Shown here in pieces: positions 1 through 10,580 of a stretch of 30,156 bases of DNA. The translations under genes were made by a program, and so were the position numbers. Numbering within the stretch: position 1 is the stretch's first letter; every line of letters starts with the position of its first letter. Below the pieces are notes generated by a model, which was given only the letters and a program-made list of their open reading frames with translations, was not told the DNA's origin and searched no databases. The stretch is from Nemertoderma westbladi. Lineage: Eukaryota; Xenacoelomorpha; Nemertodermatida; Nemertodermatidae. Where the stretch lies: the NCBI GenBank assembly GCA_032718475.1, contig JAUCBJ010001082.1:1-30156 (forward strand), written 5' to 3'.

Positions 1-1560
1 GCAAATATCTGCACATTTAACGCCCATATCTCAGCTATTTCTCAAATACATTAATAGTTAGTTACAAATTTGGAATCCTTTCAATGACACCTTTCCATTG
101 GTATCAATAAAGACGAAGAATAATTGCGGTGCGACTGGTGTTTCAATACTTATTGAACAATAATATTTTTTAATAATTATAATTATAATTAGGATGATTT
201 TAACAATTATTTTAACAATATTTTAACAACAATTTTACATATTGTACGATAAATATATCACGTTATGTACCTTTTCGCCCCTCGATCCGACTTATTTACC
301 TCCCTCACTGCGCTCGGTCAGTAAATAACAGATCTCGGTACCGAGCGGTAAATAAAGCATATTTTATTTACCGAACAATAAATAGTTATTATTACAGATG
401 CATTAAACATTTTTGTTAATCTGTTGTTCGCGGTATTTCAACTTTCCATAACGCGAGTTGAATATTTTTGTATTTTATTAAAATTGATTATTCCGATATT
501 ACTACTGGGTGCGGGACCATGGGTTTTGGGCACATTCAATAAACTGGGGGCGATTTATGGGCGAACTTTGGGGCAACTTACAGGGTACGGGAATAATTTC
601 ATAGTTATAAGGGCCAGGGGGGATGGAAAATGCAAGCAGTATTCAGGTTAGCCTGAGTACTATTAGGCCCTGGCCAACTTCCTGCTGCCTGTAGGGGTGG
701 ATTTGGTAATGTGCCAGGCCTAAAGGACAAGGACTGCCCTTAGCGGTCCCTGGCCAACGGCAGCTACTACGAGCCTGAAAAGGACTCGGAACGCTGACTG
801 CTTGTGTCAGGGATTTGCGACGGGCACCACCTGCTGGCAGGTGGTATCTGTGTGGCAATTTACACTCTGGCCTACATACTGTACATTATACAGTTTGCAA
901 GGCCCACCAACCAACAATGAACAACTGAAGATAGGCGCGCGCTATAATAAAAAAATATGGTTATACATACAGCGTAACTGTCGACATGACTCAACTAATT
1001 ATCTTTATTGAATGCCAAATTTGTATTGACCGTTATCTCTAATGAATCAATGGCGGGGAATTTTATGAATCTTGGCTTTTGTTTAAGTTATTGGGGCCGA
1101 TTTAGTGGACTCCATCAAGCCGACGATAGCCATACAGTATGTGCCATCGAATCAGTATCTTGTACTGTATATAACTGTATATACGTGTGGATTTAAAGAA
1201 ATGTAACACCTATCCTACTCACTTTTCACATAAACAAAGGAAGTGCGGCATGAGCGGCGATTGCGGCGTGAGATAACTTTATGTGAAATGTCATTGTCAA
1301 CTCGAAATAATCAAAACATAAACAGATTTCCCCTGATCACTTTTATTCCCCAGCAGCGGCAGTCCCGGTAAACTGCAGACAGTTTAATTTCCAAGTATCA
1401 ATCACGTCGAAATGATTAAACCGAAATTAACTATTTAGGGAGCTAGGCCTAGTTCATGTAGGAAAGAGTTGCCCTCTAAAGAATAATAACTATTATTATT
1501 CTTGTTCTTGTGATCTCAATTTTCTATATTCGGAGTATTTTTGAAATTTTAAGACAGTTT
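1..1560. other. AT-rich intergenic stretch, no gene recognised
   Basis: Only short open frames (up to 75 codons) occur and none resembles a protein I know. Visible structure: a CTCGGTACCGAG palindrome near 333-344 beside repeated GTAAATAA words; a hairpin with 9-bp arms around 825-845 (ACCACCTGC, 2-nt loop, GCAGGTGGT); and an 11-bp perfect inverted repeat TTTCACATAAA (1224-1234) / TTTATGTGAAA (1278-1288) enclosing 43 bases. Positions 600-900 are less AT-rich than their surroundings and could be the relic of a repeat, but I cannot assign it. Confidence 0.5.
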
Positions 1561-1569
1561 TTACTCATT

Positions 1570-1637
1570 GACCGATAGGTCAATTGGTAAACGCCTGACT
1601 TAGGTGTCAACGTACCGGGTTCAATCCCGGAAATAAT
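1570..1637 (+). repeat. tRNA-like remnant (tRNA pseudogene or SINE head)
   Basis: The stretch has a Pol III A-box-like block TAGGTCAATTGG at 1577-1588 and a B-box-like block GGTTCAATCCC about 30 bases later. An anticodon-arm-like stem ACGCC/GGTGT with a 7-nt loop lies between them. The T-loop is one base short and the base before the would-be anticodon is G rather than T, so it is not a functional tRNA. It ends only about 140 bases before the satellite array. It could be the 5' head of a tRNA-derived SINE or an isolated tRNA pseudogene. Confidence 0.5.
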
Positions 1638-1779
1638 ACTGTACGAAATGTCAGAAGGTTTCATTTCAGATATTTCGCCCTATAGACGCAGTCTGGAGTA
1701 ATGAAGAGCAACCCATTTAACAATATAATGTACAAGTCTCCAATGAAAATTAGTGAAATGTTCCATTGAGTCAACCCAA

Positions 1780-3277
1780 CAGCTGTTGGTACCCGGCTGG
1801 CACCTTGGTTTAGTTTTCTGGTGTATTGGTTTAATCGACAGCTGTTGGTGCCCGTCTGGCACCTTGGTTTAGTTTTCTGGTGTATTAGTTTAATCGACAG
1901 CTGTTGGTGCCCGGCTGGCACCTTGGTTTAGTTTTCTGGTGTATTAGTTTATTCGACAGCTGTTGTTACCCGGCTGGCATCTTGGTTTAGTTTTCTGGTG
2001 TGTTAGTTTAATCGACAGCTGTTGGTACCCGGCTGGCACCTTGGTTTAGTTTACTGGTGTGTTAGTTTAATCGACAGCTGTTGGTGCCCGGCTGGCACCT
2101 TAGTTTAGTTTTCTGGTGTATTAGTTTATTCGACAGCTGTTGTTACCCGGCTGGCATCTTGGTTTAGGTTTCTCGGGTGTTAGTTTAATCGACAGCTGTT
2201 GGTACCCGGCTGGCACCTTGGTTTAGTTTACTGGTGTGTTAGTTTAATCGACAGCTGTTGGTACCCGGCTGGCACCTTGGTTTAGTTTTCTGGTGTGTTA
2301 GTTTAATCGACAGCTGTTGGTGCTCGGCTGGCACCTTGGTTTAGTTTTCTGGTGTATTAGTTTATTCGACAGCTGTTGTTACCCGGCTGGCATCTTGGTT
2401 TAGTTTTCTGGTGTGTTAGTTTAATCGACAGCTGTTAGTGCCCGGCTGGCACCTTGGTTTAGTTTTCTGGTGTGTTAGTTTAATCGACAGCTGTTAGTGC
2501 CCGGCTGGCACCTTGGTTTAGTTTTCTGGTGTATTAGTTTAATCGACAGCTGTTGTTACCCGGCTGGCATCTTGGTTTAGTTTTCTGGTGTGTTAGTTTA
2601 ATCGACAGCTGTTGGTACCCGGCTGGCACCTTGGTTTAGTTTACTGGTGTGTTAGTTTAATCGACAGCTGTTGGTGCCCGGCTGGCACCTTAGTTTAGTT
2701 TTCTGGTGTATTAGTTTAATCGACAGCTGTTGTTACCCGGCTGGCATCTTGGTTTAGTTTTCTGGTGTGTTAGTTTAATCGACAGCTGTTGGTACCCGGC
2801 TGGCACCTTGGTTTAGTTTACTGGTGTGTTAGTTTAATCGACAGCTGTTGGTACCCGGCTGGCACCTTGGTTTAGTTTTCTGGTGTGTTAGTTTAATCGA
2901 CAGCTGTTGGTGCTCGGCTGGCACCTTGGTTTAGTTTTCTGGTGTGTTAGTTTCATCGACAGATGTTGGTATCCGGCTGGCACCTTGGTTTAGTTTTCTG
3001 GTGTGTTAGTTTAATCGACAGCTGTTGGTATCTGGCTGGCACCTTGGTTTAGTTTTCTGGTGTATTAGTTTAATCGACAGCTGTTGGTACCCGGCTGGCA
3101 CCTTGGTTTAGTTTTCTGGTGTGTTAGTTTAATCGACAGCTGTTGGTGCCCGGCTGGCACCTTGGTTTAGTTTTCTGGTGTATTAGTTTAATCGACAGCT
3201 GTTGGTACCCGGCTGGCACCTTGGTTTAGTTTTCTGGTGTATTAGTTTAATCGACAGCTGTTAGTGCCCGGCTGGCA
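1780..3277. repeat. 59-bp satellite array, left part
   Basis: About 25 head-to-tail copies of a 59-bp unit beginning near CGACAGCTGTTGGTACCC and containing GGCTGGCACCTTGG. Units differ at a few diagnostic sites (GGTACC, GGTGCC, GTTACC or AGTGCC after CAGCTGTT; CACC or CATC before TTGG; TTTACT or TTTTCT later). The order of these variants repeats with a ten-unit period: the rare GGTGCTCGG variant recurs at 2319 and 2909, exactly 590 bases apart. The array is interrupted by the LTR element at 3278 and resumes at 12026. Small open frames on the minus strand here are by-products of the periodicity. Confidence 0.97.
3273..3277. repeat. Target-site duplication TGGCA, left copy
   Basis: TGGCA directly precedes the 5' LTR and the same five bases directly follow the 3' LTR at 12026-12030. 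Removing the element plus one copy gives GGCTGGCACCTTGG, the normal satellite unit, which confirms the insertion site. A 4-6 bp duplication is usual for BEL/Pao elements. Confidence 0.95.
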
Positions 3278-3840
3278 TGTTAGCGAATTCAATTCCGCTA
3301 ACCACCCCACAAAGTTAGCTTTAAACAATATTGGGAGTACGAGGTTGATTGTCAATCAACCTCGTATCACCCCAATAAACGGGGATGAGAAACCCCAAAG
3401 GACACACACACAATGGGGGTCAGGGGTTATACCTCCGAAAGAGAGAGAATGACAGTAGCCAGGGGAGAACACTCCCAGAGAGATGGGAGGGCGAGAAGTG
3501 GGTTATTAGCCAATGGGGGGCAGGCATCCACTGAGTAATGTAATACGGCCAACCAGTGCAATATATATTACCAGTTACTGTTCCTCATTTATTCACTCAG
3601 TCATCTCAGTACAGTTAGGGCAGAACGGTGACTTTTGTTACCATTGCCGCCACCACCATCAATATTACCGGTCTTTGTGCATCAATTCACCATCAACTGT
3701 GTTATCTGCCAACTCATATACTACATACATATATTTTATATCTTTTAATGACATTGGAACAACGACATAACAAACTCTTTCACTGGCGGTGGGGACGTGT
3801 AAATAAATCACACCGGTCGGGATTCTCGAATCCCGTCACA
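3278..3840 (+). repeat. 5' LTR of the BEL/Pao element
   Basis: 563 bp, starting TGTTAGCG and ending CCCGTCACA. Compared with the 3' LTR I count five substitutions: two in the first ten bases, one near position 48 (AAACAATA/AAGCAATA), one in GGGGATGAG/GGGGACGAG, and one in GGCGGTGGGG/GGCGGCGGGG. It contains a near-perfect hairpin with 14-bp arms around one central base (3338-3366). Open frames inside the LTR (3264-3452, 3513-3770, 3628 onward) are repeated identically in the 3' LTR and do not look like proteins. Confidence 0.96.
3338..3366. promoter_or_regulatory. LTR hairpin, 14-bp arms
   Basis: TACGAGGTTGATTG, one T, then CAATCAACCTCGTA form a near-continuous dyad. It is conserved in the 3' LTR at 11523-11551. 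Flanking ATTGGG and CCCAAT could extend it across a small internal loop. Its role (RNA structure, protein site) is not shown by the sequence. Confidence 0.75.
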
Positions 3841-3904
3841 GTAACAAAATACCAACCACCCGAGACTGTGACTGCCAGCCACCAATCTAAGGAAGAAGAC
3901 GAAG

Positions 3905-5531
3905 ATGAGTCGAGAAGGAGAGACGACACCGCCACAGACCCCGGACGACGATAACCTAATGATCCGCGAGGCCGCGACGCGACGGTATCAACCCACAACG
4001 CCGGGTTCGTCGACGCTAGACGATCCGGCAATCCAAGCAGAAGGGGGCCGTCTAAAACGAGGTGCGATCGAGTGGAGAGAAGGGAGAGACGAGTCGACAC
4101 ACGACGGCGGTCGACGTGCCGATGTCGCCGGCCAGCCACAGGACGAGGGCGACGAACGGCCCACCGGAACGGCGACGGTGGGGCCGCCGGTACGACGCCG
4201 GACACGGAGGGATAGAGGAGACGTCGGCAACGAGGACGTCGGGGTCAGCGACCGGCTCCGGCGAGCCTATAACGCGACCCGGAAGCAACTAAGGGAAGCC
4301 AAAGGAGGGGCAAAGATAGACCAGGTGAAGCTAGAGAAGCGGCTAGGTGAGTCGAATAAACATTTTGATTACTTAGTGCGCTTTGGGCAGGGAGAACTAG
4401 CCGATGAGAGAGCGAGAGGGGTTTCCAGCGAACTGTTTGAACTATGGGAATGTAGGGGTATGGAGCCTGGTGTAGTGTTCATAGGGCCATACTTAGTCGA
4501 TGCCCGGGGAATAAAATTAGTGGGTTGGAGGGGACCGCAAGAGGGCGAATCCGAGGTTAACCCCGAGGATTCGGTCTCGTCGGTCGGAGAAAATTCCGTA
4601 AGGCGGGGGAAAGTTAGTAGGACGGGAAGGCGGAGGGAGTCCGTCGCAACCGATAAGTCCGCTATATCCTCTGCAAAAGTAAGACGGGTGCTAGAAATAG
4701 ACCTGGCGGGCCAACTCGATCTGGCGGCGCTAGACCAGAGAGAATTAGAGAGACAGTTAGAAGAAGGGAGTGCGTTACTAGAGAAGGAGAAAGAACTGGC
4801 TAGAGAGAACAGAGAGAGGGCCGAGAGGGTCGCGAGAGAGTTTAAGGAGTGTAAAGAAATGGGAATGAGGGAAAGGAAGGAGCAAGAGAGTGAACGCAAA
4901 GAGCGTGAGGCAAGAGAACAGAGTGAACGTAAAGAGCGTGAGGCGAGAATGGAGAGCGAGGACGGATAGCGAGCCGTCGGTAGTAGAGATGGAAACGGAG
5001 AGTCAGTGGGGTCGAACTTTGGGAGATTGCCATCGTCCCGGAGAAACGCGACCTGGCGAGGCGTACTACGCGTCGAGAGAGGGGTACGCGATGTACCGGT
5101 ACAAGGACGAGAGCATTAGAGGGGGTCGAAGAGAAACTTCCCGACGGGATCTACCTACCGATCGAGGGTACGGTGGCCGGGGGGAGGATCATTCGAGGAG
5201 ATTAAACTTCGATCCCGAGCGATACATACAGACTGCAGGATCTACTGTAGGCCTTACTGCACATACCATAGGCCATGCTGGGAGAGATAATGTAGGCGAT
5301 AGGATAGCGCGGACGACGGGATTAAACCCGGAAGTAGCGGAGTACATACCGGAAGGTAGGCCAGAAGTGGATAGGCCTATACCGGTACCAGCACAGCAGT
5401 ATGACTACAGCATGCAAGGACATAACATATATCCAGGGGAGGGGAGAATTATTGCGAATAGGTGCATGGGCCCCAATATATTAACATCAACCCCAGTATC
5501 AAGCATACCGGTGGGGGGGGGGGGGGGGGGG
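3905..5531 (+). pseudogene. gag: BEL/Pao gag, frameshifted
   Basis: The structural capsid-type polyprotein of the retroelement. A first frame (3905-4969, 354 codons) starts at ATGAGTCGAGAAGG, is rich in Arg/Glu/Asp, and ends in a long predicted coiled coil from about residue 265 (repeated LEKEKELARENRERAERV-type heptads). Two tandem 30-bp repeats encoding SERKEREAREQ-like steps lie at 4890-4950. There the frame shifts: meaningful sequence continues in another frame to about 5531, where a run of 19 G ends it. A third frame carries on into the protease segment. The gag identity rests on position upstream of the protease and on the FKFDG...EY..F block (DUF1759-like) found just downstream; the N-terminal sequence itself I do not recognise. 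At least two frame changes make it non-functional as read. Confidence 0.8.
5513..5531 (+). repeat. G19 homopolymer inside gag
   Basis: Nineteen consecutive G interrupt gag. The reading frame before the run (multiple of 3 register) differs from the coding-like frame after it, so length change in this run is a likely cause of one gag frameshift. Homopolymer miscounting by the sequencer is an alternative. Confidence 0.95.
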
Positions 5532-6645
5532 TCAGGGTGACATTCCCCCATCACAATATCAACAATATACTCCAATAGGAACAAGAACATCGAACCCCTT
5601 GGACGAGAATAGGTCATGCGACACCGAGATATTGAGGGGGCCACTACCCCCTATGACATACCCAACACAGAGAGGGGCAGCAAATAGGACGAACGGACCG
5701 CACCCAACGGGAGAATCTATACAGCATCCATCAAACCCATTGGAAGCACAAGCAATGGGAATGGCTACATTAATCGATGCATTAAAAACCAGGATCGAGT
5801 TACCACCCGTGGAACCATTTAAATTCGATGGGGGTAGGCTGGAAGAATACCTACAGTTTCGGCGCATGGGTGGACACAGAGCCGACCAATGTGAAGAAAC
5901 GCCAATTAAGTTCGGTCAGGGCAAAGGGCAGACGATTGCAACGATCACCGTAGGGGCAAAGAAAAGAGGAACGGTACTACTCGGGGTAGTGCCAGTAAGG
6001 ATAATCGGGGAAGGCAATCGATCAGTTACCACACTGATGCTGGTCGACAGTGGAGCAGCCTTCACATTAGTTGAGAATTGGGTGGCCGAAGAGATAGGAT
6101 TGAGAACGAGGTCAAGTAGAATGGCGGTAACAACCATCTCCAGCAAAGATGAGGTCCTGGAGATGAGGACCGGACGGTGTGGAATAGCAGCGATAGCACC
6201 GGGATGCGACTATGGGGCGACCATCGACCCCATCCAGGTGATAGAATCGATAAATATCAACGCCAGGCGACCGACCAACATCGAGGTCGAACAATATAAA
6301 TTCCTGGACAGTATCAACTTCTCAATCCCGGAGGTGGACGTTAGGAAGGTATCTATCATAGTAGGAATGGACTGCCCGACGGCCCACGAGAGAATGCAAA
6401 CGGTCTTCGGCGAAGACAGGCAGTGTGACCCGGTGGCGATTTTAACACCATTCAGGTGGACGCTGAGCGGCCCAATTAAGAGCAAGATACCATTTAGGAT
6501 GTCGGAGACATCAGGGTGCATGTTCGCGGGAACTATGCGAGAGATGGGAAATGAGAGAGCGGAGGAGCAGCTCAGGAGACTGCTCAGGCAGGATTTTGAG
6601 GGATTAAAAGAGACCGGGGTCGGAACCTCGGTAGAAGACAAGTAG
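5532..6645 (+). pseudogene. BEL/Pao gag end and aspartic protease segment, internally deleted
   Basis: Coding-like sequence runs on from the G-run; the frame with an ATG at 5599 is 348 codons long. Residues 74-89 (counted from 5599) carry FKFDGG...EYLQFRR, the start of the gag domain DUF1759. They run straight into GGHRADQC (residues 91-98), the end of a CCHC zinc knuckle, so most of DUF1759 and the first knuckle Cys residues are missing; the junction is near 5865. The retropepsin motif LVDSGAAFTLV follows with the catalytic Asp at residue 150 (codon 6046). The protease processes the polyprotein in this family. The frame ends at a TAG at 6643; coding-like sequence continues in the same frame to about 6755 and then changes frame into reverse transcriptase. 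Confidence 0.88.
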
Positions 6646-7420
6646 GCTTTACAAAGCGTAAAGGAGTCGATGAGATGCGACGAGGGGTGGTATACCATAG
6701 GGATGGTATGGAAACTACCAAAACTACCGTTACCCGACAACAAAGGAATGGCTTCGCAAGTTGAAGCAAACGCTAAAACGGAGCCCCGAAAAGAATGAGT
6801 ACATTCATAAAACGATTAGGAAGTATGTCGAGAAAGGATGGGCCGTAGAGTTACCGGTCGACGAACCGAACACAGACAGGACCTACTACCTGCCACTCCA
6901 CGTGGCTCTAGACCCAAAGAAAGGTAAACTGCGGATGGTAGTTGACGCATCGGCTAAGACCAACGGCAAATGCCTAAACGATTATCTGCTGGAGGGTCCC
7001 AATATCTATAACTCAGGGATCGAGGTCCTACTTAGATTCAGGAACGGGAGGCACGCCTTCACCTGCGACATCGAAGGCATGTTCAACCAAGTCCGTGTAA
7101 CTGAAGAGGATAGAGACAGTCAGCGCTTCTTATGGTACAATGGTGACGAGGAACTGTCGACAATACCGATGTACAAGATGGTAGTACAGAATATGGGAGC
7201 CAAGTCGTCTTCGTTTACAACGACTGTGGCCGTAAGAGACACGGTAGAAGGGAAGGAAGATAAATACAGCGCCAAAGCCGTCGATATGATTTGACGCGGC
7301 TTCTATGTAGACGACGGAATGGAGTCTGGAAACACGGTTAAGTAAGTACTGGATACAGGGTGCGAGGTTTGCGACATCCTTAAAGGATCCGGCTTTAACC
7401 TGACCAAGTTCCAATCCAGT
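6646..7420 (+). pseudogene. pol: BEL/Pao reverse transcriptase, interrupted
   Basis: Reverse transcriptase copies the element RNA into DNA. The open part 6761-7294 (177 codons, entered by a frame change near 6755 rather than by a start codon) shows the Pao-type blocks YYLPLHVALDP, KLRMVVDASAK, CLNDYLLEGPN and LLRFR, then FTCDIEGMFNQV with a catalytic Asp at residue 103 (codon 7067), and QRFLWY. A TGA at 7292 lies just upstream of the active-site YVDD, encoded at 7304-7315 in the same frame. A TAA at 7343 follows. The motif residues are intact but the frame is cut on both sides of the active site. Confidence 0.92.
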
Positions 7421-8461
7421 TTGGAAGAATTTATCAAAGCCATAGAGGGCAGGAGGCCAGAATCGACCATGGATAATCCCACGACAGCCAAGGGACAGGA
7501 CATGGCAAACAAGAGGATAGAGTCCCAACAGAAGGCACTAGGGATCGTGTGGAACAGAGAGACAGACGAACTAAAGTACCAATTGAGCCAGGAGGGCACC
7601 GACATCCACACAAAGAGGGGCTATGTGTCATACATAGCAAGGATATACGATCCCCTAGGCCTAGCATCCCCATTACTAGTCATGGGGAAACAGATACTTA
7701 AGAAAGTATACAAACTAAAGGAGGAATGGGATATAGAGGTCCCGGAAGAGATCAGCAAGCAGTGGCGCAAGTGGACAGAGAGTTTGGAACAGATGGGAAC
7801 ATACAGCATGCCACACGTGTATTTCCCAGATGGGGGGATGACGAATCTGGATCTACACATGTTCTCCGATGCGTCATTAGAGGCATACGGAGCGGCACTC
7901 TACTTAGTACAACGAGAGGGGGCTCACAAGCCCAGGCTCGCATTCAGCAAAGCGAAGTCGACACCACCAGATTCAGCATCGGTTCCGAAACTCGAGTTGA
8001 CAGCTGCAAGATTAGGAGTTAGGGCCACAGCCTACTTGATGGACGCTATTCCCAACATAGTGGAAACACACTATTGGACGGGTTCCATGGTAGTGCTTGG
8101 TTGGCTACATAACGAAAGGACAATGTACCCTATATTTGTCGCAAATAGGGTGGACAAAATAAGAGCGACGACAGAGTTAGAAAGGTGGCACTACTGCCCA
8201 ACAGACGAGAACCCAGCGGACTTGTTATCAAGGGGCGTGGCATGCCACACTTTCTTGAAGAAGGAAGTATTATGGCAGCACGGGCCGCAATTTCTGAACG
8301 ATAAGACAGCCTGGCCGCCGATGAGAAAGGTGGACCCGGGCTCAGGGGAAGTAACATTAGAGGAAGAGGGAGGAGATTCAGAGAGTGAAGAGATATACAG
8401 CCAGATGGTGAGGGAGATAAGGGACGTGTAACCAAAACCGGAAGAACTGTGCGATAACCCG
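7421..8461 (+). pseudogene. pol: BEL/Pao RT thumb and RNase H region
   Basis: Continues pol in the same frame as RT. The first part has the SYIARIYDPLGLASP block typical of Pao elements between RT and RNase H. RNase H residues: Asp150 in HMFSDAS (codon 7868), Glu192 in PKLELTAA (codon 7994). The third acidic position, in the WTDS-type block, is Gly221 (codon GGT at 8081; YWTGSMVVLGWL). That residue is normally Asp, so RNase H should be inactive even without the stops. The block ENPADLLSRG follows. The frame ends at TAA 8429-8431 and resumes in the same register. Numbering is from 7421. Confidence 0.9.
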
Positions 8462-8989
8462 ATGGACAAACTCCTTAGCTACAGCTCAAGTTGGTACAAG
8501 ACCAAGAAGTTAGTGGCGTACTGGAGAGCCTTAGGGGATTTCCTCAAGGGAGCCGGCAAAGACATAAAAGGTAAAGTAACCATCAATCTGGAGGGAGCGG
8601 CCAGGGCCGTCATCCGCTACGAACAGAGAAAGAACTACGGCGACGAGGTGGAACGTGTTGGTAAACAACAGCATCTCCGATGGGACAGTGAGCTGATCGC
8701 GCTGTCACCACAACTCAATGATGACGGGATCCTAGTAATGAACTCTAGGGTGTTGAACAACAACAGTATTGTCATCCCGCCAAAGTCCATCATCATCCCT
8801 AATGGATCGCCGATAGTCCACCAGATTATCTGGGACTCCTACAAGTCGATATTGCACGGGGGCACCAACCGGACCCTCACGGAGATACGAAGGACCTTTT
8901 GGGTCAAACAGTTGAGAAAGAGGGTAAAGGCGGTAGTGGGGCAGTGCCAGACCTGCCGATGAACTAAGAAGGAGCGAGCTATACAGGAG
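8462..8989 (+). pseudogene. pol: BEL/Pao linker and integrase zinc-binding domain
   Basis: 166 codons in the pol frame ending at TGA 8960-8962. The N-terminal part (residues 1-118) is the poorly conserved linker. Residues 120-165 form an integrase HHCC zinc module: His120, His132 (LHGG), Cys162 and Cys165 (CQTC), with the family's TEIRRTFWV block between. It helps bind element ends in a working integrase. The TGA directly follows the CQTCR block; the same frame continues into the catalytic core. Confidence 0.9.
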
Positions 8990-9949
8990 ATGGCGCCACT
9001 ACCGGCCAATAGGGTGAGACAGCACGACCCGCCATTCACGCACTGCGGTGTGGATATGTTTGGGCCGATAAAGATTAAGGTGATGCGACACACGGAGAAA
9101 CGCTACGGTATTATCTTTGTATGTAACAACACGTGGGCGGTAGGGATAGAACTCGCCCAAGATGCAACCGCATCGGCATTCATTAATGCCCTAGAAAGGT
9201 TCAGAGACCGCAAAGGTGGGACGATCGCAGTAATATACTCCGACAACGGAACCAACTTTGTGGGGGCGGAGAACGAGATGGCAGATGCCTTGGATATCCT
9301 GGAAGGGGAGGAAGTCAGGGCAGCCATGAGAAGACGACAGGTGAAGTGGGAGAGGAGGACGCCGTATGCTCCGCATACTCTAGGATGCGTCGAGAGACTC
9401 GTGGGTAGTTCAAAGCGTCTGATGACGACGTTGATGAACACCCACATGGTAACAGAGGACGTACTGAGGACCGTACTAGCAAAGTGTGAGGGTATCATTA
9501 ATAGCAGACCGCTATATCCAGAAAATGATGACCCAGAGTCATTAGATGTGCTGACGCCCAGTCACTTTCTAATGGAAAGGCCAGCGACCATCGACATGCG
9601 GGGTGTAGACCCAGACGATATACACTCCCGACAGAGTTGGAAAGTCGCCAAGGCGATAAGCGCGGAGTACTGGAGGAGGTGGGTCGAGGAATATCTACCC
9701 ACGCTTCATAGGAGAAGCAAGTGGTGAAATACAAATAGAGAGTTAATGGAGGGTGATCTGGTGATCATCACGGACGATACCATCATCAACAACCAATGGC
9801 GGTTGGCGAGAGTTGTGAGCACTTACTCCGATGAGGACGGAAGAGTCCGATCGGTAGAAGTGCGGATAGGTGGCAAGATAGGAGCGAAAGATAGAAAGAC
9901 CTACAGGAGAGCTGTAGGAAAGTGCTGCCTGCTAGAGGGCGCACCTTAG
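8990..9949 (+). pseudogene. pol: BEL/Pao integrase catalytic core and C-terminal module
   Basis: The integrase inserts the cDNA into host DNA. The core frame (8990-9727) carries the DDE triad: Asp22 in GVDMFGP, Asp85 in YSDNGTNF and Glu135 in GCVERLVGSSKR. The usual Trp before the Glu is Val here. The block INSRPLYP...LTPSHFL is typical of this family. A TGA at 9725 cuts off the C-terminal module, which continues in the same frame (GDLVIITDD...QWRLARV...DG.VRSVEVR) to 9949. All three catalytic residues are kept; only stops break the frame. Confidence 0.93.
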
Positions 9950-10059
9950 TCGAGTAGAGTTTAGTCGTCCAAAAGTTGGACTGAGGGGGGTGGGATTGAG
10001 GGCGAGACGCCCTTCCCACACACAAAAAAAATAAAATAAAAATAATAGAAAGTAATAGT
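9950..10059 (+). other. Post-pol noncoding sequence of the LTR element
   Basis: Noncoding sequence just after the pol stop, with small dyads (GTCCAA/TTGGAC; GGGCG/CGCCC) and an A-rich AAAAAAAATAAAATAAA stretch near 10023-10042. Confidence 0.5.
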
Positions 10060-10545
10060 ACATAATAGGTACGCAGTAAATAGGCAGATAGAAGTTAGTA
10101 AGAGTTAGTAGTAAGAGGGTATGTAGTACTGTACAGTTAGTTAGTAGTAAGAGGGTACGTAGTACCGTCAGTTAGATAGTTAGTTAAGTAGTAGGATGGT
10201 ACGTAGTACCGGTTAGTAAGAGCTGGTGGAGTTAGAAGTTAGTAAGAGGGTACGTAGTACTGGTTAGTAAGAGTTAGTGGAGTTGGAAGTTAGTAAGAGG
10301 GTACGTAGTACCGGTTAGTAAGAGTTGGTGGAGTTAGAAGTTTGTAAGAGGGTACGTAGTACCGGTTAGTAAGAATTAGTTGTAGAGGGTACGTAGTACC
10401 GGCAGTAGGAGTTAGTAGAGAAGTTAGTAGGAGGGTATGTATAGTACCGTTAGTAGTAAGAATTAGTGGTAGGAGGATACGTATAAAATATAGTATATAG
10501 TAAGAGTTAGTGGAAATAGAGCTAGTGGAGTTAGTAGAGTTAGCA
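10060..10545 (+). repeat. 51-bp minisatellite in the retrotransposon 3' region
   Basis: Copies of GGTACGTAGTACC in a GTTAGTAAGAGTTAGTGGAG background begin at 10118, 10154, 10198, 10249, 10300, 10351, 10388 and 10434; the central spacing is exactly 51 bases and the outer copies are shorter or degenerate. GGTAC/GTACC can form a small hairpin with a 3-nt loop in each unit. All three forward frames contain stops, so it is not coding. Confidence 0.88.
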
Positions 10546-10580
10546 GTAAGATATTAGAGAGCATAAATACCGTAGAAGTA

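Noticed and set aside
1661-1921. Minus-strand ORFs with a repeated HQKTKP / GTNSC pattern
   Set aside because: Produced by the 59-bp satellite; 59 is not a multiple of three, so the frame cannot be maintained along the array.
1780-3277. CRISPR-like repetition
   Set aside because: Units are contiguous without unique spacers, in animal DNA.
3841-3870. tRNA primer-binding site of the LTR element
   Set aside because: Expected right after the LTR, but GTAACAAAATACC has no TGG start and I cannot match it to a tRNA end.
3513-3954. Open frames in the 5' LTR and leader
   Set aside because: They duplicate LTR sequence (also at 11698-12100), overlap in several registers and show no protein character.
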